Below are positions 54,077 through 63,449 of a stretch of DNA of 64,000 bases, piece after piece. The DNA is from CAWGGS01 sp046704745 (lineage in GTDB: Bacteria > Desulfobacterota > Desulfobulbia > Desulfobulbales > Desulfocapsaceae): the NCBI GenBank assembly GCA_046704745.1, contig JBJKRL010000020.1, positions 1-64,000 of the forward strand, written 5' to 3'. How positions within the stretch are numbered: position 1 is the first letter of the stretch; every line of letters starts with the position of its first letter. The notes below the pieces were generated by a model. The model saw only the letters and a program-made list of their open reading frames with translations, was not told the DNA's origin and ran no database searches. Made by a program: the position numbers and the translations under genes.

Positions 54077-56200
54077 ATGAAGCTGAAGACCAAACTCATG
54101 GGCGTGGTGCTGGGAGTTGTCGTGTTTATCCTGCTCTGTTCGACAGTTGTTGTTTATTGGTTGCTTAACAAGCAGAACAGGCAGAATATTCAGGCTAATT
54201 TCATCAGCACCAGCAATATCGTCAAAAGCGACCTTCTGAACCTGCAAGAAAAACAGGTACGGCAGAGCAATCGAATGGTGCTTTCGACAAAGCTTTGGGA
54301 ACAGATGAAATTCATTTCCAATTTTTCCAAACTCGGTCAATTCAGCTACACCCAGGATTCGTACAACAAGATTCTTGCCTCTTTGGTTCGGGCCATCTCG
54401 AACAACAGTTTATGGCAAATGGCCATCTATGACAAGAATGGAGCAGTCCTGGCCTATGGACAAGCCGATGCCAAAAATAAAATCGAGGGCGGCTACCGTT
54501 TTAAAAATCCTGATCCGCTTTTTGCCGTTGCCCCTATCCCTGAAGGAGCGGCCATCAGTGATATCAAATTCGAAAATATAAAAGGCATGCCCATCAAGAC
54601 GATCAGTGGCGCATTTACCGGACAGTTGCCGAACAAGCCGGTCTCATTTTTTCAACAACTGGGGAATACTCTCTGCATAGAAAGCCAGATCCCGATTATG
54701 GGACAGCAGTACGATCAGAAGACAGAGAAGCAAGTACCCGTGGTATTCGGCGTTGCTATAACCAGAACCCGTCTCAGCGCTGTCTTCGTCCAGCACATCG
54801 GCAAGTTAACAAAAGAAAACGTCAACATTTTTCTGGCCGATGGCCGGATTGCCGAAGGTACGTTGACCGGATATGATCATCTCATCGTTGCTAAAGGCCA
54901 AAAAGTCCAACCGGCAGCCTCTTTTGAAAACCAACCGTTGATCTTCAACGATATCGAGGTAGGGAATTCAGGATATTTACAGGCGTCTCTCCCGTTGTTC
55001 CATGGTGATAAACCGGCAGCCTGGGTCAGCATTACCGCTTCCAATGCCTCAATAGCCTCCAATACCCACAAGATGGTGATCATGCAGGTAATGGTCTATC
55101 TGCTCTGTCTCGTCATCGTAATGCCCATAGTCTACTTAATAGCCTCATCATTTGGAAAAACGGTCAACAGTGTGGTTGAAGGGCTTCATGATATTGCCGA
55201 AGGCGAAGGAGATCTGACACGTAGGCTTACGGTTAAAGCCAAAGATGAACTCGGTGATTTGGCCCATTGGTTCAATGTCTTCATCGAAAAATTGCAGGGC
55301 ATTATTGCCAACATCGCCGGTAATGCAGAAATGCTGTCAACTTCTTCCTTAAACTTAACGGAGCTGTCGAAGAATATGGCCGCTACCGCTCAAGACGTTT
55401 CAATGGAATCTGAAAATGTGGCATCCCTTTCGGACCTGGTGAATACAAATATCACCTCCATTGCCGCTGCCATGGAACAATCCAGTGTCAATCTGTCGAC
55501 GGTTGCCACCGCCGGTGAAGAAATGACAGCCACCATCAACGAGATTGCAGGTAATACTGCACAGGCAACACAGATTGCCTCCCGGGCGGTGAACCAGGTC
55601 CGGGAAGCAACCGACCGAGTAGAACATTTGGGACGGGCAGCTCTGGATATCAGCAAGGTTACAGAGACCATAACCGAAATATCGGAACAAACCAATCTGC
55701 TAGCCTTAAATGCTACTATTGAGGCGGCCCGCGCTGGTGAAGCAGGAAAGGGGTTTGCGGTAGTTGCCAATGAGATAAAGGAACTGGCACACCAGACGGC
55801 AAAAGCAACCGAGGAAATCAAGACCAAGGTTGAGGGAATCCAGGACACCATAAACGGTACGGTAAGCGAAATAGAAAATATCTCCGGTGTTATAACCAAT
55901 GTGAACGATATCGTTGCCTCCATTGCCTCGGCGGTAGAAGAACAATCTTACAATACGCAGGAGATAGCCGGAAACGTAACCCAGGCGTCTTCGGGTATTC
56001 AGGAGGTCAATGCCAAAGTTGCCGAAAGCTCGACCTCTGTGAACCAGGTCGCCCACAACCTGACACGGATGAAAAATGCGTCAAATGAAATGTCCCAGCA
56101 AAGCGCGCAGGTGAATGAAAATACTCAATCGTTATCAAAATTGGCTGAGCATCTCAAGGAGATGGTGGGACAATTTAAATTGACGGCAAACAGGAGGTGA
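54077..56200 (+). CDS. Methyl-accepting chemotaxis protein with periplasmic sensor
   Basis: This 707-residue receptor has an N-terminal membrane helix (VVLGVVVFILLCSTVVVYWL), an about 290-residue periplasmic Cache-like domain (segment MAIYDKNGAVLAYGQADA), a second helix near 330-350 (VMVYLLCLVIVMPIVYLIAS), a HAMP domain (GLHDIAEGEGDLTRRLTVKA) and the cytoplasmic signalling coiled coil with the hairpin tip EISEQTNLLALNATIEAARA near residue 535. Its ligand is unknown. GAGGAGGAACCA precedes the ATG. It ends with a glutamine/asparagine-rich helix and has no CheR-binding pentapeptide. Confidence 0.93.
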   Translation: MKLKTKLMGVVLGVVVFILLCSTVVVYWLLNKQNRQNIQANFISTSNIVKSDLLNLQEKQVRQSNRMVLSTKLWEQMKFISNFSKLGQFSYTQDSYNKILASLVRAISNNSLWQMAIYDKNGAVLAYGQADAKNKIEGGYRFKNPDPLFAVAPIPEGAAISDIKFENIKGMPIKTISGAFTGQLPNKPVSFFQQLGNTLCIESQIPIMGQQYDQKTEKQVPVVFGVAITRTRLSAVFVQHIGKLTKENVNIFLADGRIAEGTLTGYDHLIVAKGQKVQPAASFENQPLIFNDIEVGNSGYLQASLPLFHGDKPAAWVSITASNASIASNTHKMVIMQVMVYLLCLVIVMPIVYLIASSFGKTVNSVVEGLHDIAEGEGDLTRRLTVKAKDELGDLAHWFNVFIEKLQGIIANIAGNAEMLSTSSLNLTELSKNMAATAQDVSMESENVASLSDLVNTNITSIAAAMEQSSVNLSTVATAGEEMTATINEIAGNTAQATQIASRAVNQVREATDRVEHLGRAALDISKVTETITEISEQTNLLALNATIEAARAGEAGKGFAVVANEIKELAHQTAKATEEIKTKVEGIQDTINGTVSEIENISGVITNVNDIVASIASAVEEQSYNTQEIAGNVTQASSGIQEVNAKVAESSTSVNQVAHNLTRMKNASNEMSQQSAQVNENTQSLSKLAEHLKEMVGQFKLTANRR

Positions 56201-56353
56201 CATTGCCCTAAACCCAAAAATATAGTGTTCACGAGAAAACCGGGCTCGATCATGGGCAAAAAACGGCTGTAATCTTCTTCCTGGAAAAATGAAGCTGTTG
56301 GGATATACTTATTAGTACTCTACAGATGTATAACTCCTGAAATGAGGTGACTC

Positions 56354-59182
56354 ATGCTCCCTACCAGCTACAAGGAATTCCGAAAAAGGATTGCCCCTCA
56401 TCTCCCGGCGCCCAATATCATCACCGATCCGCTCAGAACGCTCACCTATGGGACCGATGCCAGTTTTTACCGGTTGATTCCCAAGATCGTCATCAATGTG
56501 GAAAACGAAAAAGAGGTGCAGTTGATCCTGCGCGAGGCCGGCAGATTAAAACTGCCTGTGACCTTTCGGGCGGCGGGCACCAGCCTTTCAGGACAGGCGG
56601 TCACCGACTCCATCCTGGTGCGGCTGGGTTACGGGTGGCGCGGCTACAGGGTTTTCGATAAAGCCCGGAAGATCCGGCTTGAGCCGGGCATCATCGGCAG
56701 CCAGGCCAATGCCATCTTGGCGGAATTCGATCGGAAGATCGGCCCTGACCCGGCCTCAATCGATACTGCCAAGATCGGCGGAATCCTGGCAAACAATGCC
56801 AGCGGAATGTGCTGCGGTACCGCACAGAATAGCTATGAGACCGTCCACAGCTTGCGTCTGGTGCTGGCCGACGGAACCGTGGTCGATACGGCCGACGACA
56901 AGAGCCGGGCCGAGTTTGCCCGCACCCATGGAGACATCCTGGAAAACCTGGCACAGCTGAAGAAGAGGGTGTCGGCCGACCGGGAGCTTGCCGAACGCAT
57001 CCGTTATAAATTCAAGATCAAGAACACCACCGGCTACAGCCTCAATGCTTTGATCGATTATAACGATCCCTTTGATATCATGGTTCACCTGATGATCGGC
57101 AGTGAAGGCACCTTGAGTTTCATCTCAGAGGCTGTCTACCGCACTGTCATTGAGCATCCGCACAAGGCCAGCGCCTTGATCTTCTATCCGGATGTAAAAA
57201 CCGCCTGTCAGGCCATCCCCATCCTGCAGAAACAACCGGTGGCGGCTGCCGAGCTGATCGATCGGGCCGGTCTGCGCTCGGTCCAGGGCAAGCCCGGCAT
57301 GCCTGATTCCCTACAGGAACTCGGTGATACGGTCACCGCCCTTCTGGTGGAAACCAGGGCCAAGACAGCAAATACGCTTGCAACACAGATCACACGGATC
57401 GTTGATGCAATAGGTGAGCTGCCCATGGTGCGTCCCATCTCCTTTACCGATATCCCCGAGGAATACAATGCCTTGTGGAAAATACGAAAAGGGCTCTTTC
57501 CTGCTGTTGGAGCAGTACGCAGGACCGGCACCACGGTCATCATCGAGGATGTGGCCTTTCCCGGCCTGTATCTTGCCGATGCCGCTCTTGATCTGCAGGA
57601 GCTGTTTCGAAAATACCACTACGATGAGGCGATCATCTTCGGCCATGCCCTGGCCGGCAATCTCCACTTCGTTTTTACCCAGGATTTTTCCGTCCAGTCC
57701 GAGGTGGTCAGATACCGCGATTTCATGGACGAGGTGGTGAAGATGGTGGTGGAAAAATACGACGGCTCACTCAAGGCCGAACACGGCACCGGCCGCAACA
57801 TGGCCCCCTTTGTCCAGAAGGAATGGGGGGAGGCGGCTTACGGCCTGATGAAGGAGATAAAAGCGATTTTCGACCCGCAAAATCTCTTGAATCCCGGGGT
57901 GATACTCAATTCTGATGTCGAGGCGCACATCAAAAACCTAAAACCCTTGCCGGCAACCCACGAGATCGTCGACAAGTGCATCGAATGCGGATTTTGCGAG
58001 CCGGTCTGCCCGTCGAAAGACTTGACATTCACCCCCAGGCAGCGTATCGTCGGCCGCCGTGAGATCAGCAGGCAGATGGCATCGCAAAAAGACGTGCGAG
58101 GTGTTAAAAAACTGGTCAAAAGCTATTGCTATCCAGGCATGAACACCTGTGCCGCCGACAGTCTGTGCTCGACCCGCTGCCCGGTGGACATCGATACCGG
58201 CAAGATGATCAAGTTTCTGCGTGAAGAGGCGCACGGCAAGCTGGGAAATACAGTAGCCGACTGGGCCTCCGGCCATTTCGACAATGTGGCGAAAGGCATC
58301 GGCACCACTTTGAATATTGTCGATAAAATACATGCCAAGACCGGCACCCCGTTTATGGAGAGCGCCTCTCGGATGGCCAGAGAGGCAAGCCTGAAGCAAC
58401 TGCCGCTCTGGAACCGGGAGATGCCAACCTCTGCTGCCAAAATCGTTCCGTCCGCCGCCGTTTCCGGCAACCCTCTCAAGGTAGTCTATTTCCCGAGCTG
58501 TGCTGCTCGGGCCATGGGCGGCCCGTCTCGGGAGGAGCATATACGGATTTCTCTGCCCGAGAAAACCGGCTCACTTTTGCAAAAGGCCGGTTATGAGATC
58601 ATCTATCCGGCAGGTCTTGATGCGCTGTGCTGCGGCCAAGCCTTTGAGAGCAAGGGATTTATGGCCCAGGCCGACCGTAAATCACAGGAATTGGAGGCAG
58701 CGCTGCTGGCTGCCTCCAATCAGGGGAATATTCCCGTGCTCTGCGATACCAGTCCCTGTCTTAAACGGATGCGGGAGAAGCTGGATAAACGGCTTCAGCT
58801 ATTTGAACCCATTGAGTTCGTGCTAACCTATCTGATGGATCGCTTGAAATTCACCCGGCTCGATGTCAAGGTGGCGGTGCACCCGACCTGTTCGACGCGC
58901 AAGATGGGGTTGGAAAACAAGCTGCTCGAACTTGCCGGGCTCTGTGCCAGGGAAGTGGTGTGGCCGGAAGATATCTACTGCTGTGGGTTTGCCGGCGACC
59001 GAGGGTTCACCTTCCCGGAACTGAACGCTTCGGCCTTAAAGGAGCTGCGCGACCATGTCTGCACCTGCGAGGCGGGCTATTCCACCAGCAAGACCTGCGA
59101 GGTCGGTTTGTCGCTGCACGGTGGAATTCCCTACCGCTCGATTCTTTACCTGGTGGATGAGGCCAGCCAGCCGGTTGACTGA
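56354..59182 (+). CDS. FAD/Fe-S D-lactate dehydrogenase-type fusion (GlcD-GlcF)
   Basis: The 942-residue protein joins a PCMH-type FAD-binding domain (TFRAAGTSLSGQAVTDSILV, IGGILANNASGMCCGT), an FAD-oxidase C domain, a 4Fe-4S segment near residue 540 (CIECGFCEPVCPSKDLTFTP and CSTRCPVDIDTG), and two CCG heterodisulfide-type domains at about 713 and 875 (FPSCAARAMGG, CCGFAGDRGF). This architecture is that of anaerobic D-lactate dehydrogenases (or glycolate/2-hydroxyacid dehydrogenases) which feed electrons to the quinone pool or a cytochrome. GAGGTG precedes the ATG. It follows the chemoreceptor and has its own upstream region. Confidence 0.92.
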   Translation: MLPTSYKEFRKRIAPHLPAPNIITDPLRTLTYGTDASFYRLIPKIVINVENEKEVQLILREAGRLKLPVTFRAAGTSLSGQAVTDSILVRLGYGWRGYRVFDKARKIRLEPGIIGSQANAILAEFDRKIGPDPASIDTAKIGGILANNASGMCCGTAQNSYETVHSLRLVLADGTVVDTADDKSRAEFARTHGDILENLAQLKKRVSADRELAERIRYKFKIKNTTGYSLNALIDYNDPFDIMVHLMIGSEGTLSFISEAVYRTVIEHPHKASALIFYPDVKTACQAIPILQKQPVAAAELIDRAGLRSVQGKPGMPDSLQELGDTVTALLVETRAKTANTLATQITRIVDAIGELPMVRPISFTDIPEEYNALWKIRKGLFPAVGAVRRTGTTVIIEDVAFPGLYLADAALDLQELFRKYHYDEAIIFGHALAGNLHFVFTQDFSVQSEVVRYRDFMDEVVKMVVEKYDGSLKAEHGTGRNMAPFVQKEWGEAAYGLMKEIKAIFDPQNLLNPGVILNSDVEAHIKNLKPLPATHEIVDKCIECGFCEPVCPSKDLTFTPRQRIVGRREISRQMASQKDVRGVKKLVKSYCYPGMNTCAADSLCSTRCPVDIDTGKMIKFLREEAHGKLGNTVADWASGHFDNVAKGIGTTLNIVDKIHAKTGTPFMESASRMAREASLKQLPLWNREMPTSAAKIVPSAAVSGNPLKVVYFPSCAARAMGGPSREEHIRISLPEKTGSLLQKAGYEIIYPAGLDALCCGQAFESKGFMAQADRKSQELEAALLAASNQGNIPVLCDTSPCLKRMREKLDKRLQLFEPIEFVLTYLMDRLKFTRLDVKVAVHPTCSTRKMGLENKLLELAGLCAREVVWPEDIYCCGFAGDRGFTFPELNASALKELRDHVCTCEAGYSTSKTCEVGLSLHGGIPYRSILYLVDEASQPVD

Positions 59183-59498
59183 CGACGCGTTGCAGCGGCA
59201 TTGCCTGACGTTCATGAAATATTTAGCAGAAAAACGATTTTACCTTGTAGATATAAAAACTTATGCTGGAAAAATTCAAGTATTCTCCGGGTACAATTTG
59301 TGGCTGGAGGAAAAAATATTTAATCAGCTAATTTTCCACGCTTCGGGAGAGCCGATCCGGTCTGCAATCCCGCCTCGCTTGTGAGGTTCACATACTTTAG
59401 CAGAGTGAACTTCGCATCTCCTTGGTTAGCAGACCGCTTCGACTCTTAAAATATCCCGGCTGTCTAGATTTCCGAGGGGAACTGCTATATCACAGGAT
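59183..59498. other. Intergenic between convergent genes
   Basis: No gene. GTTCAC (59386-59391) pairs with GTGAAC (59405-59410) and may help end either transcript. Confidence 0.3.
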
Positions 59499-61517
59499 TC
59501 ATCTTTTTGGATCCTGGACGTGTTCCTCATAGTCCAACACATCCCGAACTTTTGTCGACAGTGCGTCGATTGAGAATGGCTTCTGGAGAAAATTGACATT
59601 TTCTTCCAGAACTCCGCGATGGACGATGACATTGGATGTATAGCCGGACATGAAAAGGACTTTGATTCCGGGTTTGATTTTTTCAAGATGCGTTTGTAGT
59701 TCCTTGCCGTTCATCTCAGGCATCACCACATCGGTGATCAAAAGGTGAATCGGATCATCAAAGCTCCGGGCAATATTAAGAGCCTCTTTTGGCGATAAAG
59801 CCGTCAGAACCGTATAGCCGAAACGTTCGAGGACGACTTTTCCCACATCCAATATCGACCCTTCATCTTCAACCAGCAGAATGGTTTCGACTCCTTTAGG
59901 ATATATTTTCGCCTCCAGTCCATCCTCTTCTGAAAGGGAATCCAATACTTGAGGCAGGTAGATTTTAAAGGTCGATCCCAGATCCTGTTCACTGTATATG
60001 TAAATAAACCCGTTGTTTTGCTTGACAATACCGTATACTGTGGCGAGGCCTAAGCCGGTTCCCTTGCCGAGGGCCTTGGTCGAAAAGAAAGGCTCGAAAA
60101 TGAGTCTTTGATTTTCTTCGTCAATGCCGCAGCCGTCATCGCTCACTGTCAGTTGCACCCAATTGCCCGGTTTGAATTCCATATGTTTTTTGCAATAGGT
60201 AGCATCAATTATGGTATTGGAGGTTTCGATGGTAATCGTTCCCGAAGTTGTGATAGCATCACGGGCATTCAGACAGAGATTGATGAGCAACTGGTCCACC
60301 TGCGAGGGGTCGATTCTCACCGGCCAAAGATTTTCGGCAGGATTCCATAAGAGATTGATATTCTCTCCGATAATTCTTTTAAGCAATTTAAAAGTTATCT
60401 CTATATTTTTATTGAGATCCAATACCTTGGGAGCAATAGTCTGCCTTCTGGCAAAGGCGAGCAGTTGCCTGGTCAGATCGGATGAGCGAATCGCGGCGGA
60501 ATGGATCTCCTTGAGGCTGTGATACTTTGGATCCTCCGGCTGTGTGCCTAACAGCAATATTTCTGTTTGTCCCACAATGACACTGAGCATATTATTGAAA
60601 TCATGGGCAACGCCGCCTGCCAGGCGGCCGATCGATTCCATTTTTTGCGCCTGTTGAATCTGACGATGCAGCCTCTCTCTTTCGGTGACGTCCCGTATTA
60701 CCCCTTGCATCACATTGTTCCCCTGGTAGTGAACCATTGAAAGAGACATCTCGACCCTGATCTTTTGCCCGTCTTTGCAGATAGCGTCAAAACTATGCGG
60801 ATCTGCAGCTAATTTTGGTTCGTCATGACTGTCTTCGATGTGTTTTTGTATCAGATCACGACGTTGCGAATCGATGATTTCCCAAATCGAAAGAGTCAGT
60901 GCCTCGTCCATCGAATATTGAAAAATATCGCAGAGCCGCTGGTTGACAAAAATGAGCCGCCCGGAAGGAATTCCAAAGATAAAATAACCGTCCAGTGTGT
61001 TTTCCACCAAAGAACGATAACGTTCTTCGCTTTGTTTACGTTCCTCCTCGGCCTGTTTGCGCTTGGTGATGTCCATAACGGTTCCGGCCATGGACACCAA
61101 CTCGCCTTTGACGTTGTAGTTCCCTCGAAATGTGGAGTGGTAGTAGCCGATACTTCCATCAGGGTAAAGAAATTTCTGGTCATATTCTCCCTTCTCGTGG
61201 TTTTCTACCGCTTTTTGGATCAATTCCCAACCGCGCTGCCGCTCCTCAGGCCATGGCGAGAGAGAAAGAATCGAATCGATCGTGGTTTCGAAATGTTCAG
61301 GATTTCGTCCGAAAATTTTATAGACTTCATCCGACCAGACGACTTTGCCTGTGGCCAGGTCCCAGGTCCAATACCCCAGACCAACCAATTTTTGCGCTTC
61401 CTGGAGTTTGCTTTGACTTTCTCTGAGTTCTGCTTCTGTTTTTTGGCGGCCTTCTTCTGCCTGCTCCAGCTCCCGCAGACGTTGTTCCAAGGCTTCGTAT
61501 GTCGGTTTGTCTGTCAT
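59499..61517 (-). CDS. PAS-PAS hybrid histidine kinase
   Basis: This 672-residue soluble kinase has an N-terminal coiled coil (TYEALEQRLRELEQAEEGRQ), two PAS domains (about 50-160 with WTWDLATGKVVWSDEVYKIF; about 170-290), a HisKA with histidine in GRLAGGVAHDFNNMLSV near residue 304, a HATPase (GKGTGLGLATVYGIVKQNNG) and a C-terminal receiver with aspartate in LLITDVVMPEMNGKEL. There is no membrane segment, so it senses internal cues such as redox or a small ligand. ATG 61517 follows GGAG; an upstream TTG frame is rejected. Confidence 0.92.
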   Translation of the reverse strand: MTDKPTYEALEQRLRELEQAEEGRQKTEAELRESQSKLQEAQKLVGLGYWTWDLATGKVVWSDEVYKIFGRNPEHFETTIDSILSLSPWPEERQRGWELIQKAVENHEKGEYDQKFLYPDGSIGYYHSTFRGNYNVKGELVSMAGTVMDITKRKQAEEERKQSEERYRSLVENTLDGYFIFGIPSGRLIFVNQRLCDIFQYSMDEALTLSIWEIIDSQRRDLIQKHIEDSHDEPKLAADPHSFDAICKDGQKIRVEMSLSMVHYQGNNVMQGVIRDVTERERLHRQIQQAQKMESIGRLAGGVAHDFNNMLSVIVGQTEILLLGTQPEDPKYHSLKEIHSAAIRSSDLTRQLLAFARRQTIAPKVLDLNKNIEITFKLLKRIIGENINLLWNPAENLWPVRIDPSQVDQLLINLCLNARDAITTSGTITIETSNTIIDATYCKKHMEFKPGNWVQLTVSDDGCGIDEENQRLIFEPFFSTKALGKGTGLGLATVYGIVKQNNGFIYIYSEQDLGSTFKIYLPQVLDSLSEEDGLEAKIYPKGVETILLVEDEGSILDVGKVVLERFGYTVLTALSPKEALNIARSFDDPIHLLITDVVMPEMNGKELQTHLEKIKPGIKVLFMSGYTSNVIVHRGVLEENVNFLQKPFSIDALSTKVRDVLDYEEHVQDPKR

Positions 61518-61910
61518 TTCCGGTACTCCGAAGAAAAATCTCATGCATAGCAATCTAATAAGTCAAACAAAACCCGTAGCTATCAATTAATGGTATCATA
61601 TTCAAGCGCAAATGCCCAAAAACTTGAGAAATGGATATGGCTTGGAGAAATATATTGTAAAAATATTAAAATATTAGGCAGAGGTAGGAAGTCGTCTCTT
61701 CTGAGGATAAAATTTTCCCACGCAAAGAAGATCTTGGAACGGTGAGCGAGCCGGCGAGGACCTGAGAAGGCAATTTATTAAGGTTGCCCATAGCGATCGA
61801 GGCACCTTCTATTCCGCCGGAACCCAGAAGTACTCCGTGGTTGACTTCCGTTTACTGATGGCGTACATATATAAATATACTATACGTCCAATGCAGAGGG
61901 AGTTTTTATC
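61518..61910. other. Intergenic, possible remnant
   Basis: No supported gene. In one plus-strand frame (about 61758-61913) the peptide RGTFYSAGTQKYSVVDFRLL is open but without start or family; it ends across the antitoxin start and may be a remnant. Two short repeats of CACGCAAAGAA occur (61719 and 62670), probably by chance. Confidence 0.3.
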
Positions 61911-62153
61911 ATGAATACTAAATTAACATTGCGCATGGATGACAATCTCATCGAGTCAGCTAAGCAATATTCCGCAAAAACAGGTAAGTCTGTGTCTCGA
62001 ATAGTAGCAGATCTATTTGAAATAATTAAGAATGAAAAAATGAAAAAAGATTATTCAATAACCCCATCTGTCCTCTCTCTCAAAGGAGCCTTGAAAGGAA
62101 AAAACGTAGACGAAAAGGATTACAAAAATTATTTAGAAGAAAAATATTCATGA
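61911..62153 (+). CDS. Ribbon-helix-helix antitoxin (DUF6364-type)
   Basis: The 80-residue protein starts MNTKLTLRMDDNLIESAKQY and SAKTGKSVSRIVADLFEIIK, the beta-strand plus two-helix MetJ/Arc fold that binds DNA, followed by a C-terminal tail that should wrap the toxin. AGAGGG precedes the ATG. Its stop overlaps the start of the PIN toxin by 4 bp, the usual antitoxin-first order, so it represses the operon and neutralises the toxin. Confidence 0.85.
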   Translation: MNTKLTLRMDDNLIESAKQYSAKTGKSVSRIVADLFEIIKNEKMKKDYSITPSVLSLKGALKGKNVDEKDYKNYLEEKYS

Positions 62154-62572
62154 AGATCCTATTCGATACAAATGTCATTTTAGATGTATTACTGGATAGA
62201 GAGCCATTCTCTAACGATGCTGCTCTTTTAATGTCTTTAGTTGAACGCACTGAAATCATAGGAATTATCTGCGCAACCACAGTAACAACCATTTATTGCC
62301 TGGCCCACAAAGCACTTAGTCCTCAAGCTGCTTCCCGCCACATTCAAACATTACTCGCTCTCTTTGCAATTGCGCCAGTCAATCGGATTGTTCTTGAAGA
62401 TGCTGCCAAATCAAAATTCAAAGACTTCGAGGATGCTATCCTGCATGAATCAGCAATCCATTCAGGTGCTGAATATATAGTTACAAGGAATATTGCCGAT
62501 TTTAAAAAATCAAAACTTCCCATCTTTACCCCTATAGATGTAATTAACAGCATACAATCATTAGAAAAGTAG
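62150..62572 (+). CDS. PIN-domain toxin (VapC-like RNase)
   Basis: A 140-residue PIN nuclease: it opens MKILFDTNVILDVLLDREPF with the first aspartate, has the central glutamate segment SLVERTEIIG and the later acidic residues FEDAILHESA and VTRNIADFKKS. Such toxins cut tRNA or rRNA. It is translationally coupled with the antitoxin. Length and catalytic acidic residues are intact, so it should be active. The G+C of the pair is lower than that of the core genes. Confidence 0.88.
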   Translation: MKILFDTNVILDVLLDREPFSNDAALLMSLVERTEIIGIICATTVTTIYCLAHKALSPQAASRHIQTLLALFAIAPVNRIVLEDAAKSKFKDFEDAILHESAIHSGAEYIVTRNIADFKKSKLPIFTPIDVINSIQSLEK

Positions 62573-62764
62573 AATTGCCAACCAGGCTCTTCAACAGATG
62601 ACGAGAACGTCGGCGGTGCTGACGCGGCAAGTTCATTGGCGCCACCACCGAGTTGATCGTTATCTATTGTCACGCAAAGAAATCGGCAGGCATTTAAGGA
62701 AATCGTTTGAGAAACAAGGGGCAAATCCCGCGCGAGTCTCAATTCCCAATTAGGAGCACTATCT

Positions 62765-63370
62765 ATGACAATCAATGTGGGCATTTATATTTTCAATGAT
62801 GTGGAAGTTCTGGATTTTGCAGGGCCATTTGAGGTGTTTTCGACAGCCACAAGGGTTAAGGCACGAAGTGATGCAGAATTACAATATCTTTTTAATGTTT
62901 TCACTATCGGCGAGAAGATGAGCCCTATTTATGCAAGAGGAGGGCTCCAGGTTGTGCCAAAATATCACATAGCTGACCACCCGGAGATCAATCTATTGAT
63001 TATTCCGGGGGGAATCGTAAACGACGAATTGAAAAAAAACCATCTGATATCCTGGATTGCCGCATCTTCAGATATTGCCGATATCACGGCGTCCGTCTGT
63101 ACCGGCGCTTTTCTTTTGGCAAAGGCGGGCTTGCTTGAATCGAAGGCTGCAACGACTCATTGGGAAGACATCAATGATTTTCGTTCGATGTTTCCTGGTA
63201 TCGAAATCAAAAAAGATGTTCGATGGGTCGACGAAGGCCGTATAGTAACTGCTGCAGGTATATCTGCTGGAATCGATATGAGTCTTCATATAGTTTCACG
63301 TGTTATGGATAAAGATCTGGCTGTGCGCACTGCAAGACAGATGGAATTCGATTGGACGCAGGATTTTTAA
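62765..63370 (+). CDS. DJ-1/PfpI-family protein (isonitrile hydratase-like)
   Basis: The 201-residue protein has the DJ-1/PfpI fold: NVGIYIFNDVEVLDFAGPFE with the family glutamate, NLLIIPGGIVN, and the nucleophile elbow ASVCTGAFLLAKAGLLESKA (cysteine near residue 116) and TTHW following. It closely resembles the N-terminal domain of GATase1-like AraC regulators and stand-alone isonitrile hydratases. The substrate is not known. TTAGGAGC lies before the ATG. No AraC HTH follows, so it is enzymatic rather than regulatory. Confidence 0.85.
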   Translation: MTINVGIYIFNDVEVLDFAGPFEVFSTATRVKARSDAELQYLFNVFTIGEKMSPIYARGGLQVVPKYHIADHPEINLLIIPGGIVNDELKKNHLISWIAASSDIADITASVCTGAFLLAKAGLLESKAATTHWEDINDFRSMFPGIEIKKDVRWVDEGRIVTAAGISAGIDMSLHIVSRVMDKDLAVRTARQMEFDWTQDF

Positions 63371-63449
63371 CCAAGCTTTTGCCGCGGATCACAAAAAGAG
63401 TGCGTCCGCTGAGAGGCATCGTTATGTTGCAGGAACAGGGAGACAAATC

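Noticed and set aside
59055..59384. Plus-strand frame crossing the end of the lactate dehydrogenase
   Set aside because: Its first half is an alternative frame of the dehydrogenase gene; the rest has no recognisable protein.
62573..63449. Possible integron attC sites around the DJ-1-like gene
   Set aside because: The toxin-antitoxin, DJ-1 and racemase genes look cassette-like, but no proper R'/R'' core sites (RYYYAAC...GTTRRRY) could be found.
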